A stretch of DNA of 64,000 nt from Cristatella mucedo (GCA_009760855.2 WPIO01000064.1:1042001-1106000), one strand, 5' to 3'; counted from the stretch's first letter, positions 1 through 15,814 are shown. Numbers and translations are program-made. Notes: generated by a model from the letters alone, not told the origin.

Positions 1-883
1 GCCGCCCCACAATGCGGGGGAGGCAAATGCCCCGCTACCCCTTGGCTTCGGCAATGCTGACAAACATGTGACGTTCTTGAATCCTAGTATCTGCATGACC
101 TTCGAACATTGTTTATTTGAGTTTGGAGCTCCTAATTATATAAAGCTCCGCCATACGCATCATGTAATGGTTATTACGTAGGCTGCAATATAAAGTGGGT
201 AAGCATTAAGTGCTAAGCTCTACCGCTAAAATACAATTTTGTCTGCAGTTTATATTACAAAATGGCATCGGTTAACAGACAGAAAGACGGAATGACTAAC
301 AACTAAGAAATTTTTATTATTATAATTTATTGCACGCCACAAATGGATAAATCAAGCTGGCAAAGAAAACGCTCGTAAATACCTAGGAAAGGCTGAAACC
401 TATCATTCATGTTGCGGTCTAAGAAATTGTGCTGCTTAGAAATCGTGAGGCGTAAGGAGCAAAAAGTGAATGAGCGCTTTAAAGTTGAATGACTGTGGTA
501 GGAATACAATGTATCAGATTTATACACACAAGAATACTATTTGAAGATTCTCCAGCTATTTATCATGATATTTAAAAAGCGTTGGAGCATTATAAAAACA
601 AAACCGGAAAAATTTTGTACACAAGGGAAGCTCAGCCGTCGCGAGTGCCCTAATTGTTGTTTGCATTTTGAAGTGCTTCTAGCAACTATTTCAGTACCAA
701 ATATTCTGTATAGCGCACTGAGGAATCCAAATAAATATGCGGTACTTTAGTAATCGTGGCAAGAGAAATAAGATCCAAGAGTTACTTAAAATCAAAATAT
801 ACTGTTTAAATGAACATGCAAAAGCATAAAGACAGACACAAATGGCTGCTGATTAGCGGTGGGACCCGCCCCTTGTTTAGTAG
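1..883. other. no recognisable gene
   Basis: AT-rich sequence without a convincing exon, RNA gene or repeat. The open frames on both strands are short and have no family motifs. Confidence 0.5.
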
Positions 884-1010
884 CATGCACTAAACAATTC
901 ACTAAATAATGCACTAAATAGTGGACTAAATTATGCACAAATTAATTCAAAAAATATTGCACTAAATACATCGCTAAATAATGAACTAAATAATGCAATA
1001 AATCATGCAC
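884..1010. repeat. degenerate short tandem repeat built on ACTAAATAATGC
   Basis: Variants of a 12-16 bp unit (actaaataatgc, actaaatagtgg, actaaattatgc, gctaaataatga) follow each other for about 125 bases. This is a diverged AT-rich minisatellite; no coding or regulatory role is visible. Confidence 0.6.
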
Positions 1011-1199
1011 AGGCGATCGTGCACAGCAGCTGCTAAAACGTTTCACTCGGTAGAAGCGCAGTCTAAGTCGAACAAATCCGTCCCTAGCTGATACTTCGAA
1101 GATGTAATCATAAAGCTGGTGTTAAAAGAAGCGAATCGCAAAATTCAGCTGCCAATGAATGCGAACTGAACGCTGGGTCACCGAAAGATTTCAGTTTAG

Positions 1200-2380
1200 T
1201 GCGAGCATCGGCGAGAAATGGAAGCTAAAAGCCGAGGAGCAGCTGGTATCGGCTGGTAGCGGCTAGTAGCGGCACGTGACCGGAGGAGCGAGGAGGTCAA
1301 GGGCAGGTAGGTGTCCAATGCCAGTAAGTGAAGCAACATGTTGGCCAGATAAAAGATCTTAAATTTGAAATGATGCTTGATGTGGGGCCAGTAAGGCTCA
1401 GACCGAAGTGGCGTGATGTGGTAGTCATGCCATTGATGACTGACCAGACAAGCCGTTGAGTTGGGCAACAGCTACAAACGATTAAGTGCAGAGGCCGGTA
1501 GTCCCGAGTTAAAGGAATTGCATTAAGCAAGAGTGACGTACAAATGTGTGAAATAGTTATCCTGTACCACTCTTGTCCAAAAATTCCATAATTTTAGCTA
1601 GTGCTTTTTAGTTTAAATTCGAGCAACTCGACTGAGGGAGCAAATGGCTCGTCCGATGACAAGCCATTTTAGAACAACCCAATCAGGTTACGGATCGACC
1701 TTGATGGAATGACGCTAGCTGAACCAGTCTTACTTTGAGGTCTTCCAGCTTTAGGGTGACACTAGATTTGCCAATAAGTATGAGGTGTGCCGTCGTTAAG
1801 CTTTAGGGAAGCTAGTATCCATCCAAATGCCGATTCTGTCATTGCAGACTGCATGTAAGGTAAGTGAGTCGGAAACAGAGCGAGGCTTAGAATGGTCAAT
1901 CGATAGGTAGGATAGGTAGATATAAGTGTAATTGGCGTAGAAAGAAAAGAAAATATTGCATTTGGCGATGACGCCAGCCAGAGGGAGACTATAGACATTC
2001 AGACCACACCCTGAAGCACCCTAGCTGTTTGCTCTGAGGAAGACTTACAGCAATCGGCATCTACATTCTGAAATTTCTCCCCGATATGATCTGCATGGTT
2101 CAACACTGTGCCAGTGAATGCAAGGATGTGTGGAGAATTATCCCAGAAGGATATGTTAGTCAATTGTATCAAATGCTGCTCAGAGATCAGATTTAGGAGA
2201 ACTTTTGGAGAGGACCTACATCGACCAGCACTGATCAGCTGGTAGTTGTAAAAACGAATCAGAGCAGTAACTGTGGACTTTCGAGCTCCAACTCCTACTG
2301 GAACTTTCTAATGAGATCTAATGGAGTTTTCCAATAGTTTTCGCTTGTTGGGCTTCACTCAATAATTCAAGTCTTTCAGA
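1200..2380 (-). pseudogene. degenerate L2/CR1-like LINE reverse transcriptase relic
   Basis: Read on the minus strand, broken frames show the order of motifs of an L2/CR1-type RT: an AFDTIDH-like block near 2180, a WM..SLKLND-like block near 1800-1820, and the post-RT segment that resembles ARLV...ITPLLA..HW near 1330-1480. Stops and frame changes occur throughout, so it is long dead. It lies head to head with the LINE-A fragment starting near 2380. The exact family is uncertain because similarity is only by motif order. Confidence 0.5.
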
Positions 2381-3101
2381 TATGAATGGCTACAACGTGA
2401 CATCTCGTCTCGACTTCTGCAACTCACTGCTTACTGGCCTACCAGCATGTGCGATCAGGCAATTGCAGCTGGTGCAAAACTCTGCAGCTAGGCTTGTCTG
2501 TCGTGAGAGTCGCAGTTGCCACATTACTCCACTTCTCGCCGACCTGCACTGGCTACCAGTCAAGCAACGGATTGACTTCAAGGTTTTGTCGCTCACTTTT
2601 AGGTCCCTTCATTCTATGGCTCCAGCCTATCTCTCCGACATACTCCTCCATCAGGCCAAGCATCGTACCACCCGCTTTTCGGAATCCAACAGTCTAGAAA
2701 TACCTCGTACAAACTTTAAATCCTTTGGAGACCGTGCATTTAGTTCGTATGCTCCCAAAGCCTGGAACTCCCTCCCGACCTGCGTCAGAACATCCCCTGA
2801 CCTGACCACATTTAAAAGGAACTTAAAAACACACCTATTTAGGACAGCATTTAATGGGTCCCCGTGATTCGTCCTTCACGTGCTTATGCGTGCTGACACT
2901 GTGCATGCTGCCACTAACCACATTTGCATGCTGACCCTGTGCATGTCACCCCTAACCATGTTATTCATTGTGTTTGTTTTTCAAGCATGATTTTACTTAC
3001 CATTCAATTGCATTTCCCTTTGCATCAAATGTAAAGCGCCTAGAAAGAGATTAAGTTCTCTGAGGGCGCTTTATCAAGTACATTATTATTATTATTATTA
3101 A
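2380..3101 (+). mobile_element. LINE-A 3' fragment (RT C-terminus, 3' UTR, ATT tail)
   Basis: An open frame at 2382-2867 encodes the segment downstream of the RT domain in L2/CR1-type elements, with [33 protein letters not shown] and FGDRAFSSYAPKAWNSLP. It is followed by a UTR with repeated tgctgac.ctgtgcatg motifs, the conserved block aaagcgcctagaaagagatt and a terminal (ATT)n at about 3083-3101. The copy is 5'-truncated: it lacks endonuclease and RT catalytic motifs. This is the reference copy for the many LINE-A fragments in the window. Confidence 0.85.
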
Positions 3102-3905
3102 AAGGATATTGAGCAAACGTTACTGAGATTCTTATGATTTATGGTCGGTTGGAGAGTGGCCAGATAATAGTTTTTTCCGAATAAAGGGGCTTCACCTGTA
3201 AACAGAGACATCTTTTTACACTTGTTACTTTTTTTTAACTCCTTGTTATTTTACACTTAAGCAATTTTCAGATGGACCGTCCTGGCAGTAATGCTTGTTT
3301 TCAGGCATAATAATATTTCAATTTCAAAGTATACCCTGGCGCTCTGCCGAACACGAAAATACGGACATTAAAAGGACGCGAAACCACAACCGCGGCTGTG
3401 CGGTGCCAGTGAATAATCTATTTCTAACTCATCTAATAGTGGCAGTCGCGCATTGCAGCCTTGAATTATAGCACTCTGCCGACCGACTTGAGACCGTGGA
3501 GCAAAATAAATAATCCTTTCACTGGAGCCGGGCATGCGACTGCCCGAGCTAACCGGACAATTCAAGAGCCAGGAGAATCGCTCAGGAGAGTCGCTTTCTG
3601 AAACGAGGTCTGGAGAAACGTAGGCGTGCGAGAGAAAGAGGTAAAGTCGTCTAACACGATGCCATCCGCCATTAGAAGTCATGAGCTACTCGTGACCTCT
3701 TTGACAACTCTTAGCATTTGCCCGGTTGTAAAGATCGTCGTGCGCTTTTATCATTTTAGTGAGCCTGTATCAGGTTTTGTTTGGCTGCACACGATCTACT
3801 TGGTGACACTTTTCAGTCGTGAGAGATACTCTTGCTAGTTTATTACCTCCCCGCCAGGCAAGCTCGACAGCAGTTGAGGACACCTGCGAGATTACGACTG
3901 CCATC
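3102..3905. other. upstream region of the protease gene
   Basis: No gene or repeat recognised. It separates the LINE-A tail from the TATA box of the serine protease gene and presumably holds that gene's proximal regulatory sequence. I see no individual factor site I would defend. Confidence 0.4.
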
Positions 3906-3913
3906 TATATAAG
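3906..3913 (+). promoter_or_regulatory. TATA box of the protease gene
   Basis: TATATAAG lies 36 bases before the inferred start codon at 3949. With the usual 25-30 base spacing, transcription would start near 3936-3942, giving a 5' UTR of only about 10 bases. Confidence 0.65.
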
Positions 3914-3948
3914 AAAAAAGCTCAGCGGTGGAGCCATCAGAAGCGAGA

Positions 3949-6775
<2,827 letters not shown>

Positions 6776-6858
6776 ACCAGATGATTCCGGCAGCAGTTGG
6801 TTGAAACAACTGGCCTGTGGCTCCCAACTCTGCTCACGAGGCTCGGCAGTGGCAGCTG

Positions 6859-6864
6859 AATAAA
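6859..6864 (+). terminator. polyadenylation signal of the protease gene
   Basis: AATAAA lies 84 bases after the stop codon at 6773-6775, giving a 3' UTR of about 100 bases. It is a standard metazoan poly(A) signal at a normal distance. Confidence 0.8.
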
Positions 6865-6979
6865 ATGCTGCTTTATTGCATGAGTTCTCTTCTTCTTCCC
6901 ACCGGCATAGCCATCTACGGATGTGTCACGTTTTTGTACAGATAAACCAACGAAATACCCTTCTAGGCACCATGCCAGT

Positions 6980-7697
6980 AGCTAATCCCAAGATTAGGAG
7001 CTGTCTTCACATTGGCTTGTAAAAGACTTAACTAGCTCATTAGTTCAGTCTCGGCTTGATTATTCTAATTCCCTTTTGGCTGGGCTATCAAAGAAAGCAA
7101 TTAGACCACTCCAGCTGACTATGAATATGGCTGCAAGGCTAGTCTTCAAGTCCCAAAGATTTGAGCACGTGTCTCGTTTGCTAACAGAGCTACGATGGAT
7201 GCCGTTTGAGCAACGGATACAGAGCACAGTTCTCACGCTGACCCACAAGGCCCGCCACGGCATGGCTCCTTCATACCTAGATGAACTGCTGCATCAGTTT
7301 CAGCCTCTTCGAGCCCTCAGGTCTTGTGTGGACAATAAATTAGCTGTCCCTTTCCTCCGCTTAAAGACAGTTGGCGACAGAAGCTTTAGCTCTGCAGGTC
7401 CTAGACTGTGGAACTCGCTTCCACAATTCTTGCGCAACGACAACTACTCTCCTACTGCCAACTATGGCACATCCTTTACAGTGGTCCTGAGCTGCTACTT
7501 CCATGATACTCACTATTTCAACTGTTCTCCTGACTGTGCTATGCTTCCCACTTTTTCTTTGCTGGTGAGACCAAGTCTGTTGACTACCGAATGCGTACCG
7601 AAAGCCGCTTAGGCTGTGAGTGCGCTATAGAAAACTCTCCTGCGTAACATCCACACGGTCTGTATGACTTTGTGGAGTTACAGACGGAGATACATGC
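6980..7697 (+). mobile_element. LINE-B 3' fragment
   Basis: This is the C-terminal part of an L2/CR1-like polyprotein: AARLVFKSQRFEHV, ARHGMAPSYLDELLHQF and FSSAGPRLWNSLPQFLRND. It is followed by the LINE-B 3' UTR ending near gttacagacggagatacatg. It is about 80-90% alike to 15080-15790 by eye. It is 5'-truncated, starting at the element's 'aagattaggagctgtctt' segment, and lies downstream of the protease poly(A) signal in the same orientation. Confidence 0.85.
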
Positions 7698-7699
7698 AT

Positions 7700-10130
7700 G
7701 AAATCCACATTGGGATTCTGTCTCTGAACAGGCAACACTCGCAGCAAACTCAGCTCATCTCTCCGGAGACTTTGGAAGGACTCAAGATCATCCAGTTATC
7801 GGTCGTTTCTTAACTAAATTGAAAAGTCTTCATACGAAAGTTAGTAACTATATGTGCTTCGGAAGCTACATCTGAAACCTTTAGCTCTTTAGCTGGCTGG
7901 CACTCGGTTTCCGTTCTTAGGATGCAGCTTCGAGTTTGATAGGAGTTAGACCTCATCCATATGTCCGAGAGCATATTTTTATTTTCAGATGCAACACTCT
8001 CAGTGCAAAATATTCATTTTAAGATGACTCATGCGGTATTACAAACTTCATTCATAAAATAGTGAAAGCTTATAATGCATCAAAGCCCTCAGTACCTGAT
8101 TCTCGGCAGACTAATTGCCCAATACTCCAGTTTTATTTGCTGTACTGCTTATCGAACAACCCTAATATGATCCGGAGACCGTACCCTTCAGGATATGTCA
8201 CTTGATTTCTGGTATTCTGCTTTGGCTGAGAACTGATTACCCGAGTTTAACGAAACTCATTCTACCTGCATCTACATTTGCAGAGCGGCTGCACTGCAGT
8301 GAAAGATGCATACGGTTTTAATGCGACATGGTGAGTTTTAGATACGGCTATGAATCCATAGCTATGAATATGGAACTGGTTGAATTTTGCTGACAATGTA
8401 GTAACAATTCAATAATTTGAGCTACCTAATTGGGAAGACGATATATTTTCCATGGTTTAATAAACTGAATGCATCAGATGTTCGTAAGATCTGTCGCAGG
8501 TATGAAACTTACAAATCCACTCTTGTTGACCCTTGAAAATTTCGACACTTTGTCTTTATTGTTTGGTTTTAGCCCATTAAAGTGCTTTGATGTTTAAGTA
8601 TTCTTGGTGTAAATTTGAGTGGAAGTTTGCGTAAATGCTTTCACATCACGCTAGACAGTCCAACACTTCAGCTTGCCATCAATTCTAAAAAGCATTCACA
8701 TTTCTGAATCCGTGAATCAACTTGTACTGGTCCCTATCCTATTTAGCCGGTAGCAAGTAAGTTGTAGTACGCTTTTTCGTAAATATAATGCAATTGCGAT
8801 TATTTTCGAAGACACTTAAGTGCAAATGTGTATTATATACGGAGAAATTTGGTGAGGGAGTTGAATACTTGCTCATGGTACCTTCCAAAAAATACAAGCA
8901 TGCTAGATATGGGATCAAATTGTTGACGACATCCAAGTAAAAGAAATGATTGTGCAGTCCGTGTCTAACCTGGAAGTAAACTGAAAGCACCATATCTAAA
9001 AATGACGAATTGACCATTTTCTGCACCATCCGTGTCTCGTGTCTATCATTTCTGAATGTTTGCTTGTTAAGGTACATGTTTTCAGTTTGCGGTGTTACAT
9101 GCTTGTATTTTCAAACTGCTTAATTTACAATGTACTTGTGTGCCTTGGAATTTTATGCAATGCGACAGATAATTAAGGGATCTTTATACAATTTGAAATG
9201 GAACTACAGTTCTACTTTTAAATAGCAACAGCAGTTTATTTTTATTTTGTTGCATGAGTATTGATACAAATATCCTGGATAGCCGAAAATAAAGCTTCAT
9301 GATGTGCGAAGACATATTCGGCGAAGCGTATCCTTCCAAAGCCGGAAGTAAACTGATGCTGTTGATAAAAAGCAGAGCTGAACTCACATTTAAAACTTCA
9401 CGTTGATTTCTAATGGCTAGACCTACCTATGTAATTCAAAAAGCATAAAACTGCATTTAAAATGAAGCTACGTGAACGTTCCAACATAGACCTTCACGAG
9501 GTGCGAATGGGTACCTCAATTTACCAAGGTTTATTGGGACCCAAGCCTAATATAATACAGAGATCGTTAAGTTTGTATTATATAGATTTTTTGCTTCCGG
9601 ATTGCTTACGGGCTAGGTATGGTTTGCACGAACATGTTTGCTTTCAACGTAGAAGCTGTCAAAACTGTCGATTTCATTACTAGCATGCTTCTTTTGTGAA
9701 AGGTACCCTAAGCAAATATTTGATTGTTGGTTAAATTTTGTCAGTATTTCCCCGACATTCGCAGGACTCAGCAGTCGCAACGATAACATCAATTTAGCGG
9801 GTCCAGCTCTAAAGATCCAATCGGGATGTCGAACTAATCGACGCGCATAAGGCAATCTGTCTAAGGTTTTTTAAGGACTCTCTGAAAAATGCTCATCAGA
9901 GTGTCGGGACATCTCTCCTAGTTCTCTCATATCTATTAGCAACGTTGGGTGTAATAGATCTTGACCGGATTCTTCTAGAGCGCCTCTTGGCACTATTATG
10001 GTCAATGGAACTACGATCAAATGGATTCACTCCTTCCTTTGCGATAATTTTCTTATATTATTATATATTATCATATATTATTATTATTTCATATATATTC
10101 ATATGCACCTATAGATGGCCATCAATCATC
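7700..10130. other. no recognisable gene
   Basis: AT-rich intergenic DNA. Open frames are short and have no family motifs. An AT-rich run (ttatatattatcatatatt) lies at about 10052-10105. No exon with convincing splice sites was found. Confidence 0.45.
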
Positions 10131-10139
10131 CACTCTACC

Positions 10140-10620
10140 TTAGAAGTATTGGGGTAATACAGGCTTCGACCTCATGTCCCCATTCCTTTGCCTGTTCTCT
10201 CTCCCTGGCAGATTGCATTGCAAATAACAATGCGGTTTTTCATTTGTTGACATGTGACACTCAGCTCTACCCATCATCCGCCCTTCTAAGCCTTGCTCAG
10301 TATCCAAACCACTTAGTTTCTTGCCGCCTGAATCGACTGCGTTGGAGATGGCCCGTAACTTTACGAAGCGTAGTGACAGTAAGACCAACCTAAACATATA
10401 CGCAAACCTTGATTAATCGGACACCTAGACCTCAGCCTTATTATTGGTAAATCCAGCATAAGTAGCGACTTCTACCCTAAATCTGGGAGTGCTACTCAAA
10501 ATTACTTGCCGTCGGATGAGCACCTTGCCTCCACGGTCAATTCTTTCCAGTTTAAGCAGAGCAAAGTTGCCAAAATCAGGGCCTGCGCATTAAAACACCG
10601 CCAGCTCATTCATTTCCCTT
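10140..10620 (+). pseudogene. degenerate LINE-A-like RT fragment
   Basis: On the plus strand a damaged YADDTQLYL-like motif (CDTQLYPSS near 10257) is followed, at the correct distance, by a block near 10480-10595. That block aligns by eye with the ARNLGVMFQSDLSLDDHISSTVK segment of the LINE-A copy at 33480-33600. Frames are broken. It is an old relic. Confidence 0.45.
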
Positions 10621-11069
10621 ATCATCTGCTGCTCTTCGCCTGCTTCCAGTCTTCTCGTCACTCATCGAACTAAACAGAAATCTCACAACGATTGGGCATA
10701 TATCTCATAAAGACCGAAGGTCTGTCATTTGCTTTCGGCTTCTTTTGCTACCCGCATCGAATTTGCACCATTGAAGTCTCCGATAAAATGTATAAGTTCC
10801 GCTCAGCTTTTCCCTGCACCCCAGGGAAAGTTGCTTGTTTTATCCTGTGCTTTATGGGGTGCCCGTGCACGATTCAGAATAAGTTAAGTAGTGGTCCGAT
10901 AAACTAGTGGCCCTGCCGCCATCTTGTTTACTTCGCTATGCTCGCGTAAGGATGGAACAGTAATGCCGTCAATCCTTGGTTAATATTTACCCGTACTGAA
11001 AAATGGAAAGCACGAGGATAAGTTTATGAATCTCTCAGTAATAAAATGACCGCTTATCATCATTGCTTT

Positions 11070-11815
11070 TGTACCCAGGCTGGGTTCGGTTGGCAGGGAC
11101 CGGACGGCTTTAGTGAGGGTTAGGGTCACCGGTTAGACCGGGGTCGGACCCTACGGCATGGCCGGATGTATGCGGTGACGTGAGGTCACCGGGGCTCTTG
11201 GGTACGGGAAGTTGGCCAAGTAAGTCGGGGTGTTGGAGGCTCCCGGTCTCGCCGAGTTATGCACCTGGATTCGTGCAGGCGTGCTCCGGCAATGCTGCCA
11301 CCCACGCAAGGGAAGGAGTACCCAAGGTCCGAGCGGAGCTGGATAGCTCGCTCGTTGTTGACTTGTTTTTATTCCGCTTTCCCCGTGTAGCGTGTTCGTG
11401 ACCCCCCCCCCCGTGTGTTGGCGTCTTTCGGTGGAAGCTTACGACTGTGGTAGTTGTCGACTCGGACTAGCCAGCAGTTACTCAGCCAGCCGGGTTTTGG
11501 ACGGCGTACGCTCGTACTGTTGGATTCGGAGTCGGTACAACGACAGGACTGCAGAAGTCGACTGACCCCAACTAACACGTTTGTTCGCGCTTGCTGCGTC
11601 GTCTTGCCCCCCCCCCCATAGTGTGCTGTGTATAGGGCCCTCCCTGTAGACTTGTTTAGTTCCCCCTGTTGTTGTTGGCGCATGCGTTATTATAAAGAGA
11701 TCTAACCTGACGGCCACTCGTCTTACCCTAGCTCGCCGGCATGGCGAGCGGCAGCGTGGCCGGAGTATGGCGGGGTTTGGCGGAAATAGCCTTTGACCCC
11801 TGGAACCCGGTGACA
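11070..11815. mobile_element. solo-LTR-like dispersed repeat, copy 1
   Basis: A GC-rich 746-base unit starting TGTACCCAGG and ending GGTGACA, flanked on both sides by CTTT (11066-11069 and 11816-11819). A second, diverged copy lies at 38219-38941. TG..CA ends with a 4-base direct repeat suggest the solo LTR of an unknown LTR retrotransposon. A TATA-like sequence (ttattataaag) lies near 11688. No conserved open frame is shared by the two copies. No tRNA primer site or internal region is adjacent, consistent with a solo LTR. Confidence 0.6.
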
Positions 11816-11854
11816 CTTTTACCATTATGCGGGGACTAAATAAGGAGAGGATGT

Positions 11855-12425
11855 GGTTCAACTAGGCTTGATAGTCGCGAGCGTCGCAGTTGCCACATCA
11901 CACCACTTCTCGCCGACCCGCTCTTAATCAAGCAGCGTATTGATTACAAGGTTCTGCCACTCACTTTTAGGTCCTTCATTCTCTGGCTCTAGTCGATCTG
12001 TCAGAACTCATACCAAATCAGCCTAGGCATCGTGCCACCTGTTTTCTGACTTGAATCGTTTAGCTACGCCATGAACCAGCCTCAAATATTTTGTAGACTA
12101 CCCCTTTAATTCGTGTGCTACCAAAGCCTGGAACTTACTCCTGACAGATGTCACGAATTACCTAGAATTTCCAACTAAAAAGAACCAAAAGGTGCGCCTG
12201 TTTCTCGCAGTGTGTGGTGGGTCCTTGTTATTTGTCCTTCGTGCGCTTATGCGTGCTGACGCTGTGCACGTCGCCACTAACCACATTCGCATGTTGACAA
12301 TCTGCATGTTACCTCTAACATAATGGTTGATGACACTGCACTGGGTACCATTAACCATTTGATCATGCTTCCGTTACAGAATATGTAAAGTCCCCGGAAA
12401 TAGACTATTTCTACTCAATATGCTA
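11855..12425 (+). mobile_element. degenerate LINE-A 3' fragment
   Basis: Matches LINE-A by eye from the ARLVC...CHITPLLAD segment through FGDRAFSSYAPKAW and the UTR (cctgtttctcg, cgtgcttatgcgtgctgacgctgtgcacg). Several frameshifts are present. It directly follows the solo-LTR-like repeat. Confidence 0.7.
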
Positions 12426-12429
12426 TTCA

Positions 12430-13135
12430 AATTTATAATTATAATTTATATTATAGTTACAGAGAGAATATTATGAATAATTAAGGGTAAGCTATGAGCA
12501 ATTGTCTGTTACCTTAGCCTTGACTTAAAACGTGATGAACAAAGGGGTCGCTCTTTCCGTACCTGTGGTTGCCGCTGTGGAACCCACTGTCCTGGTAACC
12601 AGCTTAGGAACTACTGCCGTGCAACATGCTCACATTTAGGACTGCTACTCTGACGCTAGAAAAGCAGCTTTACTTTACGGCTGAGGATGGTATTGGTCAA
12701 GTTTCGCGCCCAGTGCCAACTTTCGCTACGCGCCCGATGAGGACCCTTGTGTCCGCGACGACGTGCAATGCACTGGTATGGCTATGTGTTGTATTACCCA
12801 ACTTTTCTATGGCGTAGACGACTACTGGCCTACCTCGTGAGCACTCCGTTTCCAAGACACGTCGTAGTGCTTTTGTCGACTAAAAGACGCTTGTTCTTTT
12901 GCCTAGGGCAATGCCTGCGTACTTTCTCCAGCCACGATCCCGTTGAGTTTGCCGCTTGGTGAATTCAATGCCACGATCTTCTTGCAAGGCCATGGCCAAC
13001 CCACTTCTTGTGACTACAGCTTTGCTGCGGTTGCTGAATCGAATTTTGCCACTTGCTCTGTTTCAAGTAACTTAATTTCTGCCTGTGGTTCGAATGTCTG
13101 TCTGTGGTTGCATAATATACTAGTCAATATATATG
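12430..13135. other. no recognisable gene
   Basis: Open frames at 12626-12962 have no known motifs or splice context. Nothing else supported. Confidence 0.4.
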
Positions 13136-13142
13136 TGTGTGT

Positions 13143-13289
<147 letters not shown>

Positions 13290-13674
13290 TAAACATATAT
13301 ATATAATCAACACTTAAATAATATGTTTTCAGTTTTACAGCATGCAACTACTAAAAGCTCTCCTGGATGCTGCCATCCATACCCAACAGACTGTCTACAT
13401 AGGCGTTAGGCAGGCCAGAATGGATTAACATGATAATGCGAGTAATGAGCCTGATAAGTCTCATCAGCAGCCGCTCGTGACCGGAGGTAGTATCGGTGTA
13501 CGCTCCACCTTGCATCGTTAGGATAAGTCGCGTTTTAATTTTGATAGCATCTTGGATATCTATTGACCAGAGCTGAAACTGAGCTGAAGGCGCTCACCCG
13601 TCTCCGGCCAGCTGAGCAGCTTGAGCGCCCGAGGGGATGAGGATGATGATGATGACGACGATGGTGAGGGGATT

Positions 13675-15812
13675 ATTAAGATGCGCTGTGTTAAGCTCAG
13701 GCTGGAACGTCATTTCAAGAAATCGGGGTCTGAGGCAGACCTAGTCAATTTTAAAGACTTCCTTCGAGTTTACACCCGAAAGCTTAAAAAAGCCAGGGCG
13801 TCTTTTTTCATTAGAAAACTGAATTCCTGCCAGTCGGACACTGAACAGATTTATAAGACAGTAAACCATTTACTGGCTAATGCTGCCAGGTCTGACTCCC
13901 CAGATATTAAGGGCTCAGCCGAAAAGTTTTCAGCCTTCTTTACTGAAAAAATTGTGCACATTCGTGCCTCCATTAAGCCCCCTCCGACCAAAGCAATCGC
14001 CGTTCCTCAACCTGTGACCTTTCTTAAAAGGTTCTCCGATGTTTCTGCCTGTGATGTGGCTGCCTTAATAAGGTCTAGCAAAAAGAGCTCGTCTCCTGAA
14101 GACCCTATACCTTCATCTCTGTGGTCTTCACTTGCAGACCAACTTAGCCCTGCCATAACCAAGATTTGTAATGATTCTTGGGAAAAGGGGTCGTCCCCAA
14201 GTCCTTCAAATCGGCAATTGTTAGACCTATTCTTAAAAAGCCTGGATTAGACACAGAGGTCCTAGCAAACTATCGTCCAGTTTCCCTTCTTCCGTTCTTA
14301 TCAAAGATTCTTTAAAAAATTGTTGCTGAGCAGCTAGTTGAACATATTGAAAATAATGGAATGTCAGATACATTTCAATCAGGTTTCAAGAGGCAGCACT
14401 CTACTGAAACTGCTCTCCTCCGTGTTAACAATGACATTCTACGTGGCAACGACGACGGGAATGTCACTGCCTTAGCTCTGCTAGATCTGTCTACTGCCTT
14501 CGACACCATTGATCACGAAGTTCTGCTTGAACGATTGAGAACAACGATCGGTCTGGCAGACGAAGCACTGGCGTGGTTTAAATCATACTTGTCTGATCGT
14601 GTTCAATCCGTGTCGTGTGGGGGTCAGGTCTCAGACATGAGAAGGGTCACCTGTGGAGTCCCTCAAGGGTCTGTACTTGGTCCCTTGCTGTTCTCCATTT
14701 ATACGCAACCCCTGGGAAAAGTGATTAAGGCCCATGGAATAGGATATCACTTCTATGCTGACGATACTCAGTTGTATTTGTCATTTAAACCGTCGGAATC
14801 TGCTGCAGCAACTGAGAAACTGAATGCTAGCCTTGCCGATATTCGATCCTGGATGTCGGAAAACTTCCTGAAATTAAATGACGATAAAACCGAACTGCTT
14901 CTCATAGGACACCCTAAGCGTGTGGCTGGATTACAAGGCTTTGCTGTTCTAATAGGTGATGCTATTGTGCGACCTTCACCATGTGCTCGTAATCTAGGTG
15001 TCGTGTTCGACAGCTGCATCAATTTCAAAAGCTTTATTCAGAAGTCTGCCTCTACAGCTAGCCGTCACATCCGATCCCTATCCAAGATTAGGAGGTGTCT
15101 CCCACAGTGGCTTGTAAAAAAAATTAACTAGCTCTTTAGTTCTGTCTCGGCTTGATTATTGTAATTCCCTTTTGGCTGGGCTACCAAAGAAAGCTATTAT
15201 GCCACTACAGCGGACTATGAATATGGCTGCAAGGCTGGTCTTCAAGTCCCAGCGGTTTGAGCACGTGTCACCTTTGCTGAAAGAGCTAGGATGGTTTCCG
15301 GTTGAGCAAAGGATACAGAGCAAAGTTCTTACGCTGACCCACAAGGCCCGCCACGGCTTGGCTCCTTCGTACCTAGCTGAACTGCTGCATCAGTTTCAGC
15401 CTGTTTGTGCCCTCAGGTACTGTGTGGACAATAAATTAGCTGTCCCATTCCTCCGCTTAAAGACAGTTGGCGACAGAAGCTTTAGCTCTGCAGGTCCTAG
15501 ACTGTGGAACTCGCTTCCACAATTCTTACGCAACGATATCTACTCTCCAACTGCCGACTATGGCACATCTTTTTCAGCGGTCCTGAACTGCTACTTCTAT
15601 GCTACTCACTACCTCAACTGCTCTCCTGACTCTGCTATGCTTCCCAGTTTCTCTTTGTTTCGTGAGACGAAGTCTGTTGGCTACCGAATGCGTACCGAAA
15701 GCCGCTTAGGCTGTGAGTGCGCTATACAAAACTCTCCTGCGTAACATCCACATGGTCTTTATGACTTTGTGGAGTTACTGACTGAGATACATTACATTAC
15801 ATTACATTACAT
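13675..15812 (+). mobile_element. LINE-B non-LTR retrotransposon, 5'-truncated, RT nearly complete
   Basis: L2/CR1-type element. Order: linker after the endonuclease (about 13690-14200), a palm entry segment ([15 protein letters not shown]), LALLDLSTAFDTIDHEVLL near 14480, GVPQGSVLGPLLFSIY near 14655, the catalytic YADDTQLYLSF near 14752, then the C-terminal segment to PRLWNSLPQFLRND and a 3' UTR. The tail is (ATTAC)n at about 15787-15812. A frameshift near 14205, a stop near 14310 and a frame break near 15125 inactivate it. The endonuclease is missing. It serves as the reference for other LINE-B copies. Confidence 0.9.
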
Positions 15813-15814
15813 GA

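Noticed and set aside
11478-11861. 127-codon minus-strand frame in the GC-rich repeat
   Set aside because: Not conserved in the second repeat copy at 38219-38941.
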